Assembly: GCA_020073465.1 (NCBI GenBank)
Contig: JAIQFC010000035.1
Coordinates: 1-64,000, forward strand
DNA length: 64,000 bases
From: Terriglobia bacterium
Lineage (GTDB): Bacteria > Acidobacteriota > Terriglobia > Terriglobales > Acidobacteriaceae
Direction: 5' to 3'
In this document: positions 16,723 to 25,468 of the stretch, one piece after another
Position numbering within the stretch: the stretch's first letter is position 1
Layout of the letters: every line of letters starts with the position of its first letter
Made by a program: the position numbers and the translations under genes
Notes under the pieces: generated by a model
What the model saw: only the letters and a program-made list of their open reading frames with translations
What the model was told of the DNA's origin: nothing
Databases searched by the model: none

Positions 16723-17760
16723 ATGCAGACAAGGTTCACAGTTGGCGGATTTCGGGTTGTGGCAGTCCTGTTATTTGTGGCGGCGGTCGCGATAGCCGCG
16801 GCTGGTCCCGGATATCACGTGGTCAATACTTACAAACTGGGCGGCGAGGGTGGCTGGGATTATCTGACCACCGACGCAAGCGCGCGCAGGCTTTACATTT
16901 CCCGAGGGATGAAAGTGGTGGTGATCGATCTGGATTCAGGCAAGAGCGTAGGCGAGATTGCCGACACGCCGGGAGTGCATGGCATCGCTCTGGCGAGCGA
17001 CCTGGGGCGCGGGTTTGTCAGCAACGGTCGAGAAGGAACGGTCAGCATATTTGATCCGAGCACACTGAAGACCAGCAGCAAGGTGAAGGTTGGGGAAAAT
17101 CCCGACGCGATCCTGTATGATCCCGCGACCAGGCGAGTGTTTACGTTTAACGGGAAGAGCCAGGACTCGACTGCGATCGATGCGGCCAAGGGCAGGGTGC
17201 TGGGGACGATCAAACTGGGCGGCAAGCCGGAGTTTGCGGCGAGTGACGGGAAGGGAGAGGTCTTCGTCAACATTGAGGACACGAGCGAACTGGTGAAGAT
17301 TGATCCGAACAAGCTGGAAGTGAAGGCAAGGTGGCCGCTGGCTCCGTGTACGGAGCCGAGCGGGCTGGCGATGGACCGCAAGAATCGCCGTTTGTTTGTG
17401 GGTTGCGACAACAAGATGATGGCGGTGGTCAACGCGGACAATGGCAAAGTCGTGGCCACGCTGCCGATCGGAGACGGAGTGGATGCGACTGCGTTCGATG
17501 ATGAGACGGGGCTGGCGTTTGCGTCCTGCGGAGAAGGCGTGTTGACGGTGGTGCATGAGGACTCCGCAGACAAGTTCAGCGTGGTGGAGAACGTCAAGAC
17601 GCAGCAGGGAGCACGCACGATGGCGCTGGATCCGAAGACGCACAACGTGTTCACGGTGACGGCGAAGTTCGGCGAGCCTCCGGCAGCGACGGCGGACAAT
17701 CCGCATCCGCGGCGGACGATTCTGCCGGACACTTTCGTAGTGCTGGTGCTGGGCAAGTAA
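16723..17760 (+). CDS. Exported YncE-like beta-propeller protein
   Basis: 345 residues with a signal peptide (VVAVLLFVAAVAIAAAGP) and repeated propeller blades of the YVTN/YncE type (RRLYISRGMKVVVIDLDSGKSVGEI, GRGFVSNGREGTVSIFDPSTLK, AILYDPATRRVFTFNGKSQD). GAGGAGG lies ahead of the ATG. The C-terminus carries PPAATADNPHPRR before the last strand. Periplasmic. It is followed 10 nt later by the phospholipase C-like gene, so the two form an operon. Substrate unknown. Confidence 0.8.
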   Translation: MQTRFTVGGFRVVAVLLFVAAVAIAAAGPGYHVVNTYKLGGEGGWDYLTTDASARRLYISRGMKVVVIDLDSGKSVGEIADTPGVHGIALASDLGRGFVSNGREGTVSIFDPSTLKTSSKVKVGENPDAILYDPATRRVFTFNGKSQDSTAIDAAKGRVLGTIKLGGKPEFAASDGKGEVFVNIEDTSELVKIDPNKLEVKARWPLAPCTEPSGLAMDRKNRRLFVGCDNKMMAVVNADNGKVVATLPIGDGVDATAFDDETGLAFASCGEGVLTVVHEDSADKFSVVENVKTQQGARTMALDPKTHNVFTVTAKFGEPPAATADNPHPRRTILPDTFVVLVLGK

Positions 17761-17770
17761 TCTGGAGCAG

Positions 17771-19147
17771 ATGAGGCGATCTCTCTATTTAAAGCGGACT
17801 GTGGTGTGGCTGGGGTTGGTGGTCGTCCTGGCACAGGTTTGCGGCGCTTACTCGGTGCTTACGCACGAGCAGGTCGTCGACTTCCTGTGGAAGGACGACA
17901 TCCAGCCCTTGCTGCAGAAGCGGTTCCCTGCGGCCACGGATGACGATCTGAAAAAAGCCCATGCTTACGCCTACGGCGGATCGCTGGTGCAGGACATGGG
18001 CTACTACCCGTTCGGCAACAAGTATTTCAGCGACCTCACGCACTACGTGCGCAGTGGCGACTTCATCCTCAACCTGATCAGCGAGGCGCAAAACCTGAAT
18101 GAGTTCGCGTTCGCCCTGGGGGCGCTGGCTCACTATTCATCGGACAACCAGGGGCATCCGACGATCAATCAGGTCGTGGCGATTCAATTTCCCAAACTGC
18201 AGAAGAAATTCGGGGACGCGGTGAAGTACGCCGACGATCCCAAGGCCCACATCCGGACGGAGTTTGGCTTTGATGTGACGCAGGTGGCGAAGAACCGCTA
18301 CACCTCGGACCGGTATCACGACTTCATCGGCTTCGAGGTTTCCCAGGCCTTGCTGGAGCGGGCGTTTCTGAAGACATACGGCATTCCCATGAGCGAGGTG
18401 ATTTCCGACGAGGATCTGTCGATTGGCACGTTCCGGCACGCGATCAGCAAGATTATTCCGGAGATGACGCGAGTGGCGCTGGTGGCGCGCAAGAAGGAAA
18501 TCGTGGCGGAGACCCCGAATTTCAATTCGCGCAGATTTCGCTATTACTTGTCCCGGACGAAGTACCAGCGGGAATGGGGTAAGGGATATCGGAAGCCGGG
18601 ATTCGGAACACGCGTGCTGGCATTCTTCCTGCAATTTGTGCCGAAGATAGGGCCGTTCAAGGCCCTGGATTTCAAGATTCCTACCCAGCAGACCGAAGAC
18701 CTTTATATTGTGAGCGTGAACCGGACGCTGGATAACTACAAGAAGTTGCTCGTTGAAGTTCAGGAGAAAGATCTACGCCTGACCAATACGGACTTCGATA
18801 CGGGGCAGGACACGCGTGCCGGCGAGTATGTGCTGACCGACAATGCATACGCACACCTTGTGGACCAGCTGGCGGGGCACAACTTCGAGCGGGTCTCCGC
18901 GGAACTGAGGCAGAACATTCTGGACTTCTACTCTGACACCAGCGCGCCACTTGCGACAAAGAGAAATCCTGCGGAATGGCAGAGAATTCAGGATGAGTTG
19001 CAGCGGCTGAAGGCTGTGAGCGTCCCCCAAAAGCCGGCCGTAGAGGTCAGCGGGGCGGAAGGATCAGGTGAGTTTGATCCGCTGCAGGACGCCGCACCCG
19101 GTCCTAACCCCTCCTCAAGCCCTGAAAGTATCGACATTCACCGCTAA
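17771..19147 (+). CDS. Zinc-dependent phospholipase C family protein
   Basis: 458 residues, exported (hydrophobic TVVWLGLVVVLAQVCGAYS). Metal-binding signature of the zinc-dependent phospholipase C family: YSVLTHEQVVDFLW, AYGGSLVQDMGYYPFG, SDLTHYVRSGDFI and GALAHYSSDNQGHPTINQ supply the expected Asp and His ligands. The C-terminal 170 residues are outside the catalytic core and end in a disordered S/P-rich tail. Translation is probably coupled to the upstream propeller gene. Its 3' end overlaps the decayed nth-like gene on the other strand. The lipid substrate is not determinable. Confidence 0.75.
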   Translation: MRRSLYLKRTVVWLGLVVVLAQVCGAYSVLTHEQVVDFLWKDDIQPLLQKRFPAATDDDLKKAHAYAYGGSLVQDMGYYPFGNKYFSDLTHYVRSGDFILNLISEAQNLNEFAFALGALAHYSSDNQGHPTINQVVAIQFPKLQKKFGDAVKYADDPKAHIRTEFGFDVTQVAKNRYTSDRYHDFIGFEVSQALLERAFLKTYGIPMSEVISDEDLSIGTFRHAISKIIPEMTRVALVARKKEIVAETPNFNSRRFRYYLSRTKYQREWGKGYRKPGFGTRVLAFFLQFVPKIGPFKALDFKIPTQQTEDLYIVSVNRTLDNYKKLLVEVQEKDLRLTNTDFDTGQDTRAGEYVLTDNAYAHLVDQLAGHNFERVSAELRQNILDFYSDTSAPLATKRNPAEWQRIQDELQRLKAVSVPQKPAVEVSGAEGSGEFDPLQDAAPGPNPSSSPESIDIHR

Positions 19148-19611
19148 GCGGGCAAACTTCGCACAGTGGCCGGCTGCGCTTGCATGGCTGCGAGTCAGCA
19201 TCAGAATCTTCTCTGCGCCGGGATCGCCAATAGTAGGGAATCTCTTCAGAGACTCCCTGGCTCGGAGCCAGCGGCTTCTTCAGCTCGGAGGTGAGGTCGT
19301 CTTTGAAAATCCAGTGCACCAACTCGGCAATCTGGCGCAGGCGCTGCGCGCGCAGTTCGGGAACAATTCCACCTACCCGTGTAATTTCTTCTAGTTGCTT
19401 CTGGGATGCTTTCAGGATTTGTTCCGGGCGAGTGCCAACCTTCTTCTTCAAGGTAGCGAAGGCAGCGGCACGCTTGCCGTCGTCAGCGAGATAGGCAACG
19501 TTTTCAAGCAGGATGAGTTCCAACGGATCATTGATCTCCGGAGGCTCGGGGCGTCCGCTAGAACTTTTCCAGCTTCTGCGCGACTACGGTCAGTGGGCTG
19601 GCCTGCGGCAT
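19104..19611 (-). pseudogene. Decayed endonuclease III-like gene
   Basis: Read from an ATG at 19611: MPQASPLTVVAQKLEKF, then a one-base insertion that creates TAG. The next frame gives SGRPEPPEINDPLELILLEN and then the body VAYLADDGKRAAAF ... TRVGGIVPELRAQRLRQIAEL. Around 19235-19250 the family continuation LKRFPTIGDPGAEKILMLTRSHA sits in yet another frame. It then jumps directly to the 4Fe-4S cluster region PCKRSRPLCEVCPLSGEC (C-x6-C-x2-C-x5-C). The catalytic helix-hairpin-helix/Asp section (about 60-80 residues) is deleted. Two frameshifts plus an internal deletion argue strongly for a pseudogene of a HhH-GPD DNA glycosylase. Confidence 0.8.
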
Positions 19612-19834
19612 GCCTGATTAGGCTAAGTCTTCCCAAGAGCTGCGGCCTGCGTTAGGATTCTCACACTTCGGTCAACTTGGACGACCGTTCGGTTGGTGAC
19701 TCGCGTGCAGAGGAAACCGCACACGGGCCTGTCACCCAGCTACATGCGCTTGTATGAGCGCGAAGCGTCGAATTATCTGAACGGCTGGGCATCTTTGGCA
19801 AGAAGTTTGAACGCTTTTTGGGAAGGCACCGGAT

Positions 19835-20602
19835 ATGGCAACTTCGGACGAGAAGTTCTACCACGCGCGCATTACGAAAAGAGCTGACTTTGCCCCTGAC
19901 CTGTGGATGTTTCGCATCCGGTCGGATGGAGAGTTCAATTTTGTCCCCGGCCAGTACGCCACACTGGGGGTGGAAGAGGGTGGCAAGCGCATCGAGCGGC
20001 CGTATTCGATCGCTTCGGCGCCTTCGGAGGACGAGGTCGAGTTTTTCTTCGAACTGGTGCCGGAGGGGGCGCTGACGCCCCTGCTCTACAAGATGCAGGC
20101 TGGCGATCAGTTGCTGATGCGGAAGGTTCCCAAGGGACGCTTCTCGCTGGAGATGCAGAATGGAAGGAAGAATCATCTGCTGATTTCGACGGTGACGGGG
20201 GTAGCTCCGTTCGTGAGCTACGTGCGCACGCTATACAGAGAGTGGAAAGAAGGACGATTCGATGGGACGCACAAACTGTACCTGCTGAATGGGGCGAGCC
20301 GACCATGGGAGTTTGGGTATAAGGACGAACTGAGCCAGTTTGACAAGGAGTTGCCGTGGTTCAAGTACGTGCCCACGGTGAGCCGGCCGTGGGATCACGA
20401 GGACTGGCCGGGGGAGATCGGGCGCGCAGATGACATTCTGCGCAAGTATGCGGATCATTGGGAGCTGGATGCGAGTAATACGGTAGCTTACTTGTGCGGG
20501 CATCCGGAGATGATCGAGCACAGCAAGGCGATCCTGAAGCGGCGGGGATTCACGGATAAGGGTGCGATCAAGGAAGAGGTTTATTGGGTGCCGGCGAAGT
20601 AG
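19835..20602 (+). CDS. Ferredoxin/flavodoxin-NADP reductase-like oxidoreductase
   Basis: 255 residues, the usual length. FAD-binding domain with the RPYSIAS motif (near 53-59) and PGQYATLGV; the NADP-binding domain starts at STVTGVAPFVSYVRTL and includes YLCGHPEMIEHSKAIL and the C-terminal EVYWVPAK. Catalyses electron transfer between NADPH and ferredoxin or flavodoxin, or the reverse. Cytoplasmic. It is single, with GGAAGG ahead of the ATG. Motifs are complete. Confidence 0.9.
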   Translation: MATSDEKFYHARITKRADFAPDLWMFRIRSDGEFNFVPGQYATLGVEEGGKRIERPYSIASAPSEDEVEFFFELVPEGALTPLLYKMQAGDQLLMRKVPKGRFSLEMQNGRKNHLLISTVTGVAPFVSYVRTLYREWKEGRFDGTHKLYLLNGASRPWEFGYKDELSQFDKELPWFKYVPTVSRPWDHEDWPGEIGRADDILRKYADHWELDASNTVAYLCGHPEMIEHSKAILKRRGFTDKGAIKEEVYWVPAK

Positions 20603-20650
20603 GCGGCTCTGCAACCGCGCTGGAGCCCCCAAATGAGGTATCCTGATCGT

Positions 20651-20920
20651 ATGGATCATCTGGAAGTTCTTCGGGAGAAGATTGCGCGTCTGCGTGCCGA
20701 GATCGTTCACATTCACGCGTTGAATCAGGAATATCGGCTTCGACAGGGGAATGGGACAGAGGCCCAGGTCGCTCACGGCCAGAGGCACGAACGGCTACAG
20801 GCCATCCAGCAGGAACTCGCCCAGGTCCGTGATCTAGGCCGCAGGGTTCTTTCGGTAGAGAAGATGAAAGAAAAGAGCCGTGGCCGGCTGCATCTCGTCG
20901 AGCAAGAACGGGCTTCTTAG
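20651..20920 (+). CDS. Small coiled-coil protein, unknown function
   Basis: 89 residues from the ATG at 20651. Nearly the whole length is predicted helix with heptads (LEVLREKIARLRAEIVHIHALNQEYRL, ERLQAIQQELAQVRDLGRRVLSVEKMKEKSRGRL). No family is recognised. It lies 48 nt after the ferredoxin reductase on the same strand and may share its transcript. Confidence 0.5.
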   Translation: MDHLEVLREKIARLRAEIVHIHALNQEYRLRQGNGTEAQVAHGQRHERLQAIQQELAQVRDLGRRVLSVEKMKEKSRGRLHLVEQERAS

Positions 20921-21010
20921 CCCCTGTAGCATTTCCGCCTCGAACATCTCTTGACGGGATGGCGTCCAATGCGGGTCCCTCGGACACGGATCGGAAATTA
21001 CGCCGCAAAA

Positions 21011-21078
21011 CAAAACGTCCCAGACTCTTTCGAGTCATTGGGACGTTTCGCTGAACAGCCCTCCCCCGAAGTCTGCTC
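21011..21078 (-). ncRNA. GGGGGAGGGCTG plus terminator motif, copy 2
   Basis: The minus strand reads gcagacttcgggggagggct, then a stem aaacgtccca/tgggacgttt (21013-21048, inner gactc/gagtc), ending in ttttgtttt. It has the same order and core as the 9719 locus. It lies between the coiled-coil gene and the AAA ATPase gene, both on the plus strand, so neither gene would be terminated by it. The rest of 20921-21272 shows no gene. Confidence 0.4.
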
Positions 21079-21272
21079 AAAAACAGCCTATCCGGTCGTT
21101 CGGTGGATGGGAATGGCTCGGATGGGCTATGCCGGGTTGGGAGTAATAATGGCCCCGGTCACGCCAACCCTCCCAGACACTGAACCAACAGGGACACATG
21201 CCGTCTCCCGAACTCTGGCGCACCCTAGGCAAGCCCGTCAGCGAGTACAATCGGACTTAGAGGGCGACCTCT

Positions 21273-22832
21273 GTGAGGGACCTGGCAGACCTCCTTGGCG
21301 GTTTTGGCACCCGCACCAATGATCTCTTGCGGGATACCTGGAAATTTACTCTTTCGCTTAACAACATCATCACGTACAGCCCAGTAGCCTGGAACCACAA
21401 AGGGCTTGACCCTGTCCCGTTCTCGAGGGCGATGTTGCAGCTCGAGGATGAGCTAAAGGCGCTATCGAGAAGCATCATGGACGCTCAGGACGATCGGAGC
21501 GTGCCCGCGCTGGAACGCTTGTACGAGAAGGTCGAACCCGCATTCAGAGTCGTGTTTGGCGACGGGAAAGGTGAATCCCAGCTGGCGGCGGATGCGATTA
21601 GCCTGTATCTCGAACAGCAGCAGGTCCTGATCTTCACCTACACAGGGAAGACGCCACTGGTCGTACGGTCGTCTTATCAAGATATCTTTCTGCGGCAACT
21701 GGCCAGCCACACGCTGGTGAAGCATCCATTTCTCTCGAAAGAGTCGCTGGATCGCGCAAGCCTGGAGCTAAAGGCGTATGCGGAAGACTTCCTGCGCTCG
21801 CTCCATCGGATATACAAGACTGATATCGAAGGGATCTTCAGGAAATATCACGCGTTGCTCGTCGACATGCACGACGGCCTCTCCAAGCATCCGATGCGGG
21901 TGCCGACGTATGGAGGGGTTCCGCCTCGGCGGATTGCCTGTACCGGTGCCGGCGTGGTGTCGGATTTCATCGGCGAGATGCGAGAGATGCCCGACCTCGA
22001 GGACTCACAGCGAGAACAAATCCTGACACTCCGCGACGCTGACGGAAGGCCCGAAACTGAGCTGTACCGGAGACTTGCAGTCTCACCGGACTGGGGAGCT
22101 GAACTCGGTCATGTGGTGGCGTACATGCACCAGTTGAACCAGGACCCGCTTGCCAAGTACGAGGTTTTTGAAGCCGGACCCCAGGGGGACCTGCAGCCGG
22201 TCGAGATTGAGGAAGCCAGGAGCGATCAAGTCATCGATCAGGAAAAAAATGTGGCTCGACTCCGGACACTGCTCACCGCTTTCGTCAAGGGGAGCCACAT
22301 GCCCTTCACTCTTCTCGAAGGTGAGGGTGGCGTGGGCAAGACACTCTCGCTGCAGGCGCTGGTTCGTGAGATCGAGGGTTTGAAACTCGTCCTGATCTCT
22401 TCGGACTATCTCGGCCAGATCAGGGAATATGCACAACGCATGGCTGAGGGACCATGGAGGACCGTGCTCTACATTGATGATATGACTTTTGACCCGCGTC
22501 ACTTTGAGAGTTTCAAGATTGGGACGCAGGGCATGAAGAGATTCTATGACAACGTCACGGTTATGGCGGCTGCCAACCCATCTTCCTTGGCGCAGCTCCC
22601 GCCGGAAGTGTTACGACGATGGCCGATCCGGATCAAGTATGGGCGACCGAACCTGGCAAATGGCGTGACATTGCGCAAGGTCCTCAAGGCAAACTGCGAC
22701 CGTGTCGGAATGGAGTATCAGCCCAGTCTCGTGACCGCGTTCCGGAAGCTACATAGACGTGCGCTCAAGACCCTGCCGCCGTCCGCCGTCTATGATTTCT
22801 TGCGGGAAGTGAAACTGACGCGAGGATTGTAG
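21273..22832 (+). CDS. AAA+ ATPase, DUF815-like
   Basis: 519 residues from a GTG. The C-terminal half is an AAA+ module: Walker A GEGGVGKT (about 353-360), Walker B VLYIDDMTF, sensor-like VMAAANPSS, and an arginine-rich PPEVLRRWPIRIKYGRP. This resembles DUF815 ATPases. The N-terminal about 270 residues are helical, without a recognised domain (LADLLGGFGTRTNDLLRDTWKF ...), and include a KHPMRVPTYGGVPP stretch. It is a single gene with no partner in the operon. A cytoplasmic ATPase of unknown target. Confidence 0.65.
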   Translation: MRDLADLLGGFGTRTNDLLRDTWKFTLSLNNIITYSPVAWNHKGLDPVPFSRAMLQLEDELKALSRSIMDAQDDRSVPALERLYEKVEPAFRVVFGDGKGESQLAADAISLYLEQQQVLIFTYTGKTPLVVRSSYQDIFLRQLASHTLVKHPFLSKESLDRASLELKAYAEDFLRSLHRIYKTDIEGIFRKYHALLVDMHDGLSKHPMRVPTYGGVPPRRIACTGAGVVSDFIGEMREMPDLEDSQREQILTLRDADGRPETELYRRLAVSPDWGAELGHVVAYMHQLNQDPLAKYEVFEAGPQGDLQPVEIEEARSDQVIDQEKNVARLRTLLTAFVKGSHMPFTLLEGEGGVGKTLSLQALVREIEGLKLVLISSDYLGQIREYAQRMAEGPWRTVLYIDDMTFDPRHFESFKIGTQGMKRFYDNVTVMAAANPSSLAQLPPEVLRRWPIRIKYGRPNLANGVTLRKVLKANCDRVGMEYQPSLVTAFRKLHRRALKTLPPSAVYDFLREVKLTRGL

Positions 22833-22897
22833 TCTCGCACTACCTGCTACATCCTTAACGAGCTTGCGCCCGCAAGATCGCCATTTCACCAACACCT

Positions 22898-23506
22898 TCA
22901 CTTCACACAAAACGCAACGACTGTGCGCCCGCGCGGACCTTTTGTCTTCTCCAGTTTGGCCAGCAGCTTGGGTTCCAGGTCATCCGGATCGACGATCATC
23001 TCGCAAGCGGCAATCTGTTTGTCGCTTGCACCGTGATAGCACAGTTCGCAGACTCCCAGCCCGCCATCCGACTGCACAGGAGGTCCAAACGTGCGGCAGG
23101 TCATGGGGCGAGCGTCGTAGAGATCACATAATCCGGTCTCGGGATCAAGCACGGGACAGGGCTCGTCGTTGGCAAATTCCGCGAAGCGCTCTGCAGCCGC
23201 CCGACCTTCGTCGAGCACGCCGGTTTTCGCGTTGCCGGGAAACTGTGCTGACAGCCGCCCGACCGAAGCCCGCGCCCTTTCACGAATGCGAAGTGCTCGT
23301 CGCGGGTCGGTCTTCTCGAGTTCAGCCAGCCCTTGCTGCAAACGGACGGCATCCAGTTGATTGATGGCAAACACGCCAACGCAGCACTGCGTGCATCCCG
23401 GACGGCATGCGAGCCACTCGCCGCTGCGCCGCGAGGCATCGGCGAGGGCGGCATCGACGTTCTGGATCAGCGCCCTGTCGCCAGCCGGCAATCGTCGCGA
23501 GGACAT
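22898..23506 (-). CDS. YkgJ-family cysteine-cluster protein
   Basis: About 202 residues if started at the ATG at 23506; ATG 23524 and TTG 23539 are in-frame alternatives. CRPGCTQCC near the N-terminus and later CPVLDPETGLCDLYDARPMTCRTFG plus CELC form the YkgJ/zinc- or iron-chelating cysteine pattern. Members are predicted metal- or Fe-S-binding proteins of unknown role. Single gene on the minus strand. Confidence 0.85.
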   Translation of the reverse strand: MSSRRLPAGDRALIQNVDAALADASRRSGEWLACRPGCTQCCVGVFAINQLDAVRLQQGLAELEKTDPRRALRIRERARASVGRLSAQFPGNAKTGVLDEGRAAAERFAEFANDEPCPVLDPETGLCDLYDARPMTCRTFGPPVQSDGGLGVCELCYHGASDKQIAACEMIVDPDDLEPKLLAKLEKTKGPRGRTVVAFCVK

Positions 23507-23540
23507 GGCGGAAGCATACCGCATCGATACGGATGACAAT

Positions 23541-23607
23541 CCCCCAGGGGCTAAAACCCTTTGCTGAAAATGGCAGGTTATCGCAGCGCTGGAAGCGCTG
23601 CGCCACC
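23541..23607. repeat. Palindromic intergenic repeat (aggggctaaaaccct / agcgctggaagcgct)
   Basis: Same two-palindrome composition as 12779-12843: caggggctaaaaccctt, then cgcagcgctggaagcgctgcgccacc. It lies upstream of the YkgJ gene. Just beyond, tcgtacga occurs twice (23640 and 23690). Confidence 0.6.
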
Positions 23608-23704
23608 CGATACCGGGAGTTCATCCACTACGCCTGAAGTCGTACGATAGTAGTGAGTCGCCTTGGGCTGGTGCTCAGTTGAGTTCTGATCGTACGATTG
23701 ATTT

Positions 23705-24205
23705 CTAGCCTAAGATTGAGCTGCGGCGCTCAAGCAAGAGAACATCTCTCCAGATATTGCCGAGTTTGCCGATTCGGCGCCTAACGCCGACTTCACGGAA
23801 GCCGCAGGACTTGTGCAGGGCGATGCTGGCGGAGTTTTCGGGAAAGATGCCGGCCTGCAGGGTCCAGAGTCCGCTGCGCTCGGATTCTTCGACCAGCGAC
23901 TGCAGGAGGGCTTTGCCGATGCCACGGCCGCGGACCGACGCCGCCATGTAGACGGACATTTCAGCGACACCGGCATAGACTCGGCGTAGTGAAACGGGGC
24001 TCAGGGCAGCCCATCCGAGCACGGCTTGGTCCACGTCCTGCGCGCGAGCAACCAGGCGGCAATCTTTGCGATGGCTGGCGTCCCATTTCTCCCAGTCGGG
24101 GAGTTCGGTCTCAAAGGTTGCGTTGCCGGTGGCGATGCCTTCGCGGTAGATTTCGCGAACGGCGGGCCAGTCGTCGGGGTGCATGGGTGTGATGATGCAG
24201 GCCAT
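23705..24205 (-). CDS. GNAT N-acetyltransferase (phosphinothricin acetyltransferase-like)
   Basis: 166 residues with the GNAT acetyl-CoA loop VRGRGIGKALLQSLVEESE (about 94-112), preceded by MSVYMAASVRG and followed by GIFPENSASIALHKSCGFREVG. The MHPDDWPAVREIYREGIATGNATFETELPDW opening is typical of the PAT/YncA branch, which acetylates amino groups of small molecules such as phosphinothricin or methionine sulfoximine. Real substrate unknown. Single gene. Confidence 0.88.
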   Translation of the reverse strand: MACIITPMHPDDWPAVREIYREGIATGNATFETELPDWEKWDASHRKDCRLVARAQDVDQAVLGWAALSPVSLRRVYAGVAEMSVYMAASVRGRGIGKALLQSLVEESERSGLWTLQAGIFPENSASIALHKSCGFREVGVRRRIGKLGNIWRDVLLLERRSSILG

Positions 24206-24346
24206 TGGATCAACGGTTTGCCTCTTGCCGCATTGTGTCCCTGATAATACCGGCTAGAGCGCAAATCTCCTCTAGACGATAGTCGGCGCACCCGACAGTG
24301 CGAACCTTTCAGCCGTCCCTACGGGACGGGTTCCAACTTCTTGGTA

Positions 24347-24366
24347 CCCAGCGCTGAAGCGCTGGG
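24347..24366. repeat. CCCAGCGCTGAAGCGCTGGG palindrome
   Basis: A perfect hairpin (8-bp arms, 4-nt loop) followed by ctatttt, with a second small hairpin ccgtccctacgggacgg at 24313-24329 nearby. Both are of the intergenic palindrome type seen elsewhere in the window. Confidence 0.6.
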
Positions 24367-24476
24367 CTATTTTCGGGACGCCCCTCCTGGGCTTTGCTTC
24401 GAATCCGCCTGCATCGCTGCCGACGCAAAGAGCAGGTTCCCTGCGGGGATGTGCCTAGGGCCGTCCCTCGGATCTG

Positions 24477-24800
24477 CTACGTCTCCGCGGGCGCGAAGAA
24501 GACCAGTACGGCCAATTCTTCGCGGATGTCGTAGAAACGGTGCTCGACTTCGGCGGCTACGTAGATCACGCTGCCGGGGTGGATTTCGCGGTCTTCATCG
24601 CCGGCTTTGAAATGGGCGTGGCCGCGGACTACGTAGTACACCTCGTCTTCGTGGTGCGGCCTTTGCGGGTCAGTGCCGGCGGTGGGCAGCACGTAGAGGC
24701 CGGCGCTCATCGCGGGCACGCGGAGAAACTCGCGGTACAGCTGGCGGTCCTGGGTTCGCAGATGGTCGACTTCGGCGAGGTTGGCGAAGACGGTTTTCAC
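24477..24800 (-). CDS. Cupin-domain protein
   Basis: 107 residues from a GTG that overlaps the TetR stop codon (GTGA). Cupin motifs: RPHHEDEVYYVVRGHAHFKAGDEDREIHPGSVIYVAAEVEHRFYDI contains the two-motif His/Glu metal set. Single-domain cupins are often small dioxygenases, isomerases or ligand sensors. Translational coupling with the TetR gene suggests a functional link, for example a detoxifying enzyme under its own repressor. Confidence 0.82.
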   Translation of the reverse strand: MKTVFANLAEVDHLRTQDRQLYREFLRVPAMSAGLYVLPTAGTDPQRPHHEDEVYYVVRGHAHFKAGDEDREIHPGSVIYVAAEVEHRFYDIREELAVLVFFAPAET

Positions 24801-25354
24801 GCGAGAATCCCTCCGAAAATCAGCTCGGTAAATTGCGGAGCAAGGTTATTGGCCTTCAGCATTCCGAGCAGCGCAAAGGCGGCGGCGCGGGGACTGACCT
24901 TGCCTTTAGCTTGCCGGGCCTGTTGCACCTCAGCCATGAGGTTCTCGAGGAAGTGGACGTACTCTTTCTTGCGGGCGTTGATGCGCCGGCGGAGCGTGGG
25001 CGGCAGAGGATGATTCTCGTGGAGCATGACCGTGATTTCGCGGTCGCGGGGACTGAGGACCACTTCGATGTGCAGGCGGATTAGCGTCCGCAAGCGCTCC
25101 TCGGGATTCGCGATGCCGCGGACGGGGTTGAGGACGCGCTCCTGGGTGAGGTCCATGGCGTGGTTCATGATCTCGAACAGGATTTCGTCCTTGCTCTGAA
25201 AGTGGTGGTAGAGGCCCCCCTTGCTCAGTTTGAGCGCAGCGGCAACGTCATTCATGGAAGTTGCGTCATAGCCGCGTTGCTGGAAGAGGCGGGCGGCGGT
25301 ACGCAGGATTTCCTGCCGGGAGTCGACCGGGGATTCGCGAGGCATCGCCGACAT
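24797..25354 (-). CDS. TetR-family transcriptional regulator
   Basis: 185 residues from the ATG at 25354 (or 25345); the frame extends to 25438 but that region carries a hairpin repeat. N-terminal HTH: RQEILRTAARLFQQRGYDATSMNDVAAALKLSKGGLYHHFQSKDEIL, a textbook TetR signature. The C-terminal ligand domain is of the type seen with fatty-acid-like effectors (TetR_C_6/KstR-like), but this is uncertain. Coupled to the cupin gene. A TetR-type palindrome occurs at 26564 ahead of ilvC, but none is obvious in front of this gene. Confidence 0.88.
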   Translation of the reverse strand: MSAMPRESPVDSRQEILRTAARLFQQRGYDATSMNDVAAALKLSKGGLYHHFQSKDEILFEIMNHAMDLTQERVLNPVRGIANPEERLRTLIRLHIEVVLSPRDREITVMLHENHPLPPTLRRRINARKKEYVHFLENLMAEVQQARQAKGKVSPRAAAFALLGMLKANNLAPQFTELIFGGILA

Positions 25355-25421
25355 GGTAAACAGTTGCGCACGGGAATGCCAATGGCGGAAGGAAAAACAC
25401 GCGCGCTGAATGGGATGAACG

Positions 25422-25460
25422 TTCCCACCTTTGCGCAAAGAACGCGCAAAGATGGGGCAC
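25422..25460. repeat. Hairpin repeat CCCACC...GATGGGGCACCC
   Basis: Stem ctttgcgc (25429-25436) / gcgcaaag (25444-25451), flanked by tcccac on the left and atggggcaccc on the right. The same flanks bracket the insertion in ilvB at 28843-28903, so both are copies of one repeat with different stems. Confidence 0.6.
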
Positions 25461-25468
25461 CCGCACAG

